Assembly (NCBI RefSeq): GCF_937951745.1
Contig: NZ_CALFBQ010000047.1
Span: forward strand, 1-64,000
Source of the DNA: an uncultured Chloroflexus sp.
GTDB taxonomy: Bacteria > Chloroflexota > Chloroflexia > Chloroflexales > Chloroflexaceae
Length of the DNA stretch: 64,000 bases
Reading direction: 5' to 3'
Shown piece by piece: positions 63,138 through 64,000 of the stretch (its first letter is position 1; each line of letters starts with the position of its first letter). The translations under genes and the position numbers were made by a program. The notes below the pieces were generated by a model, which was given only the letters and a program-made list of their open reading frames with translations, was not told where the DNA came from and searched no databases.

Positions 63138-64000
63138 TTAACCCACATCAATCCGCAAAACCATCGTAGCAATGCGCACCAGATCACGTTGGCGGCGTTC
63201 GAGCAACTCCATTGTCCATTCCTCTGGCGCTAGTTCGGCAATGTTTTTGGTCAATTGATAAGTGCTCTGCTGGTAAATGCTCACCTTCTCGCGATAACTG
63301 GCATTCCTAGCGCGCCGGTTGGCCGCTGCCCGGAGCAGAGTGAGATTTCCTAAGCGGTAAACAGCAGCTTCCCACTGTGATTGAGGAAACGTCTGTTCCC
63401 ATTCTTGGCTCGGATTTTCAAGCAGAATATGTTCAATTGAAGCCGGATCAGTATCAGGATCACATCAACAAGGTATATTTGACCAGTTTCTTGCGTTGGC
63501 CATTCATTGAAATGGCCAAAGTAGCAAAATCGTGCTCGAATTTATGGTCTGAAACATAAATCGGACGCAATAGTTCAAATACTGTCGCCGGCGTTTTGGC
63601 TTGATGAGAGATAATAGCTTTTGCTGCTTCGTGATATACCGGTTCCAATCCATTAGGATTTAATGCGCTGACCACGGTATAGCGAAACGAGATAATTGAA
63701 ACCATCCTGAGAATACTGACAAAATTCGCGGGATTGTCAGGCATCCACTGTTCCCAAGCGGCAAACAGCACCGGTGTCATCTGGCGCACACGAAACAGGT
63801 TGAGTTCGCGAATGTATGGTCGCACCTCACTGAGATCAAACCAGAGTCCGTGATGTGGATCTGACAAGGCGGCGAATAATTCGGCCCGCGCCTCAAGCGC
63901 GGTGAGCAGCGCGAATACTTTAACCGGATCGCGCACTCGTTCACGAATGAGTTTAAAGAGCCGTTGACTACGCACTTGCGGCAGAACAATGGAACAGCGG
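63138..64000 (-). pseudogene. GmrSD-like DUF262/DUF1524 protein, frameshifted and cut by window edge
   Basis: The minus-strand frame is open from the right edge (RCSIVLPQVRSQRLFKLIRE) to 63460, covering the helical linker of DUF262 proteins (YIRELNLFRVRQMTPVLFAA, VFELLRPIYVSDHKFEHDFA, KKLVKYTLLM-stop). One base later, in another frame, the protein continues as DPDTDPASIEHILLENPSQE, LGNLTLLRAAANRRARNASY and WTMELLERRQRDLVRIA, to a TAA at 63138. That is the DUF1524 HNH-like domain (IEHIL, LGNLTLL). A single-base frameshift thus splits the gene near 63460. GmrSD enzymes cut modified phage DNA. The N-terminal ParB-like DUF262 part lies outside the window. Confidence 0.82.

Overview
The window is a gene-dense bacterial chromosome segment, roughly 60% G+C by eye. 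No rRNA, tRNA, CRISPR array, insertion sequence or prophage was seen. The gene set suggests a filamentous Chloroflexota bacterium, probably class Chloroflexia (Chloroflexus/Roseiflexus type). It includes glycolate oxidase glcDE, nucleotide-sugar genes, many small membrane proteins, Cys-anchored solute-binding lipoproteins, an exonuclease-fused DinG helicase, and a combined GlgE plus TreY/TreZ glucan-trehalose cluster. The taxonomic call is an inference from gene content and protein style, not from a marker gene.

Region 1 (1-12.6 kb) has tig-clpP (clpP cut by the left edge), a three-gene operon ending in a Nudix hydrolase with a CcdA-like membrane protein, a GT4 glycosyltransferase, a PH-domain membrane protein operon, an alpha/beta hydrolase without a visible catalytic His, dinG, a PQQ-type sugar dehydrogenase lipoprotein and a second hydrolase.

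Region 2 (12.6-24.3 kb) has two CRP/FNR-type regulators, an orphan Flp pilin, a four-gene nucleotide-sugar cassette (aminotransferase, SDR epimerase, UXS-like, RmlC-like), a DUF4397 surface protein, a repeat-rich gap, a 63-residue membrane protein behind a near-consensus promoter and palindrome, an ATPase with an altered Walker A, an oligopeptide-type binding lipoprotein and a GT2 transferase.

Region 3 (24.3-42 kb) has glcD-glcE, two small membrane proteins, gpmI, an operon of a binding lipoprotein and a hybrid histidine kinase, recJ, gmd plus a small overlapping gene, an Xre regulator, a lone sucC behind a strong promoter with direct repeats, a D12 DNA adenine methylase coupled to a DUF885 peptidase, and a GNAT protein.

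Region 4 (42-44 kb) is a heavily decayed repeat-protein pseudogene on the minus strand.

Region 5 (44-59.3 kb) is the metabolic centrepiece: glgE, a treS-maltokinase fusion, glgB, treZ, a GH57/DUF3536 enzyme and treY, all on the plus strand behind a TTGACA-17-TACAAT promoter. Together they can convert glucan to trehalose (TreY/TreZ), trehalose to maltose to maltose-1-phosphate (TreS-Pep2), and maltose-1-phosphate back to branched alpha-glucan (GlgE, GlgB), forming a closed cycle.

Region 6 (59.5-64 kb) encodes E1 alpha, E1 beta and E2 of a 2-oxoacid dehydrogenase complex, then a frameshifted DUF262/DUF1524 (GmrSD-like) gene running off the right edge.

Short interspersed hairpin repeats of at least three families occupy many of the gaps.
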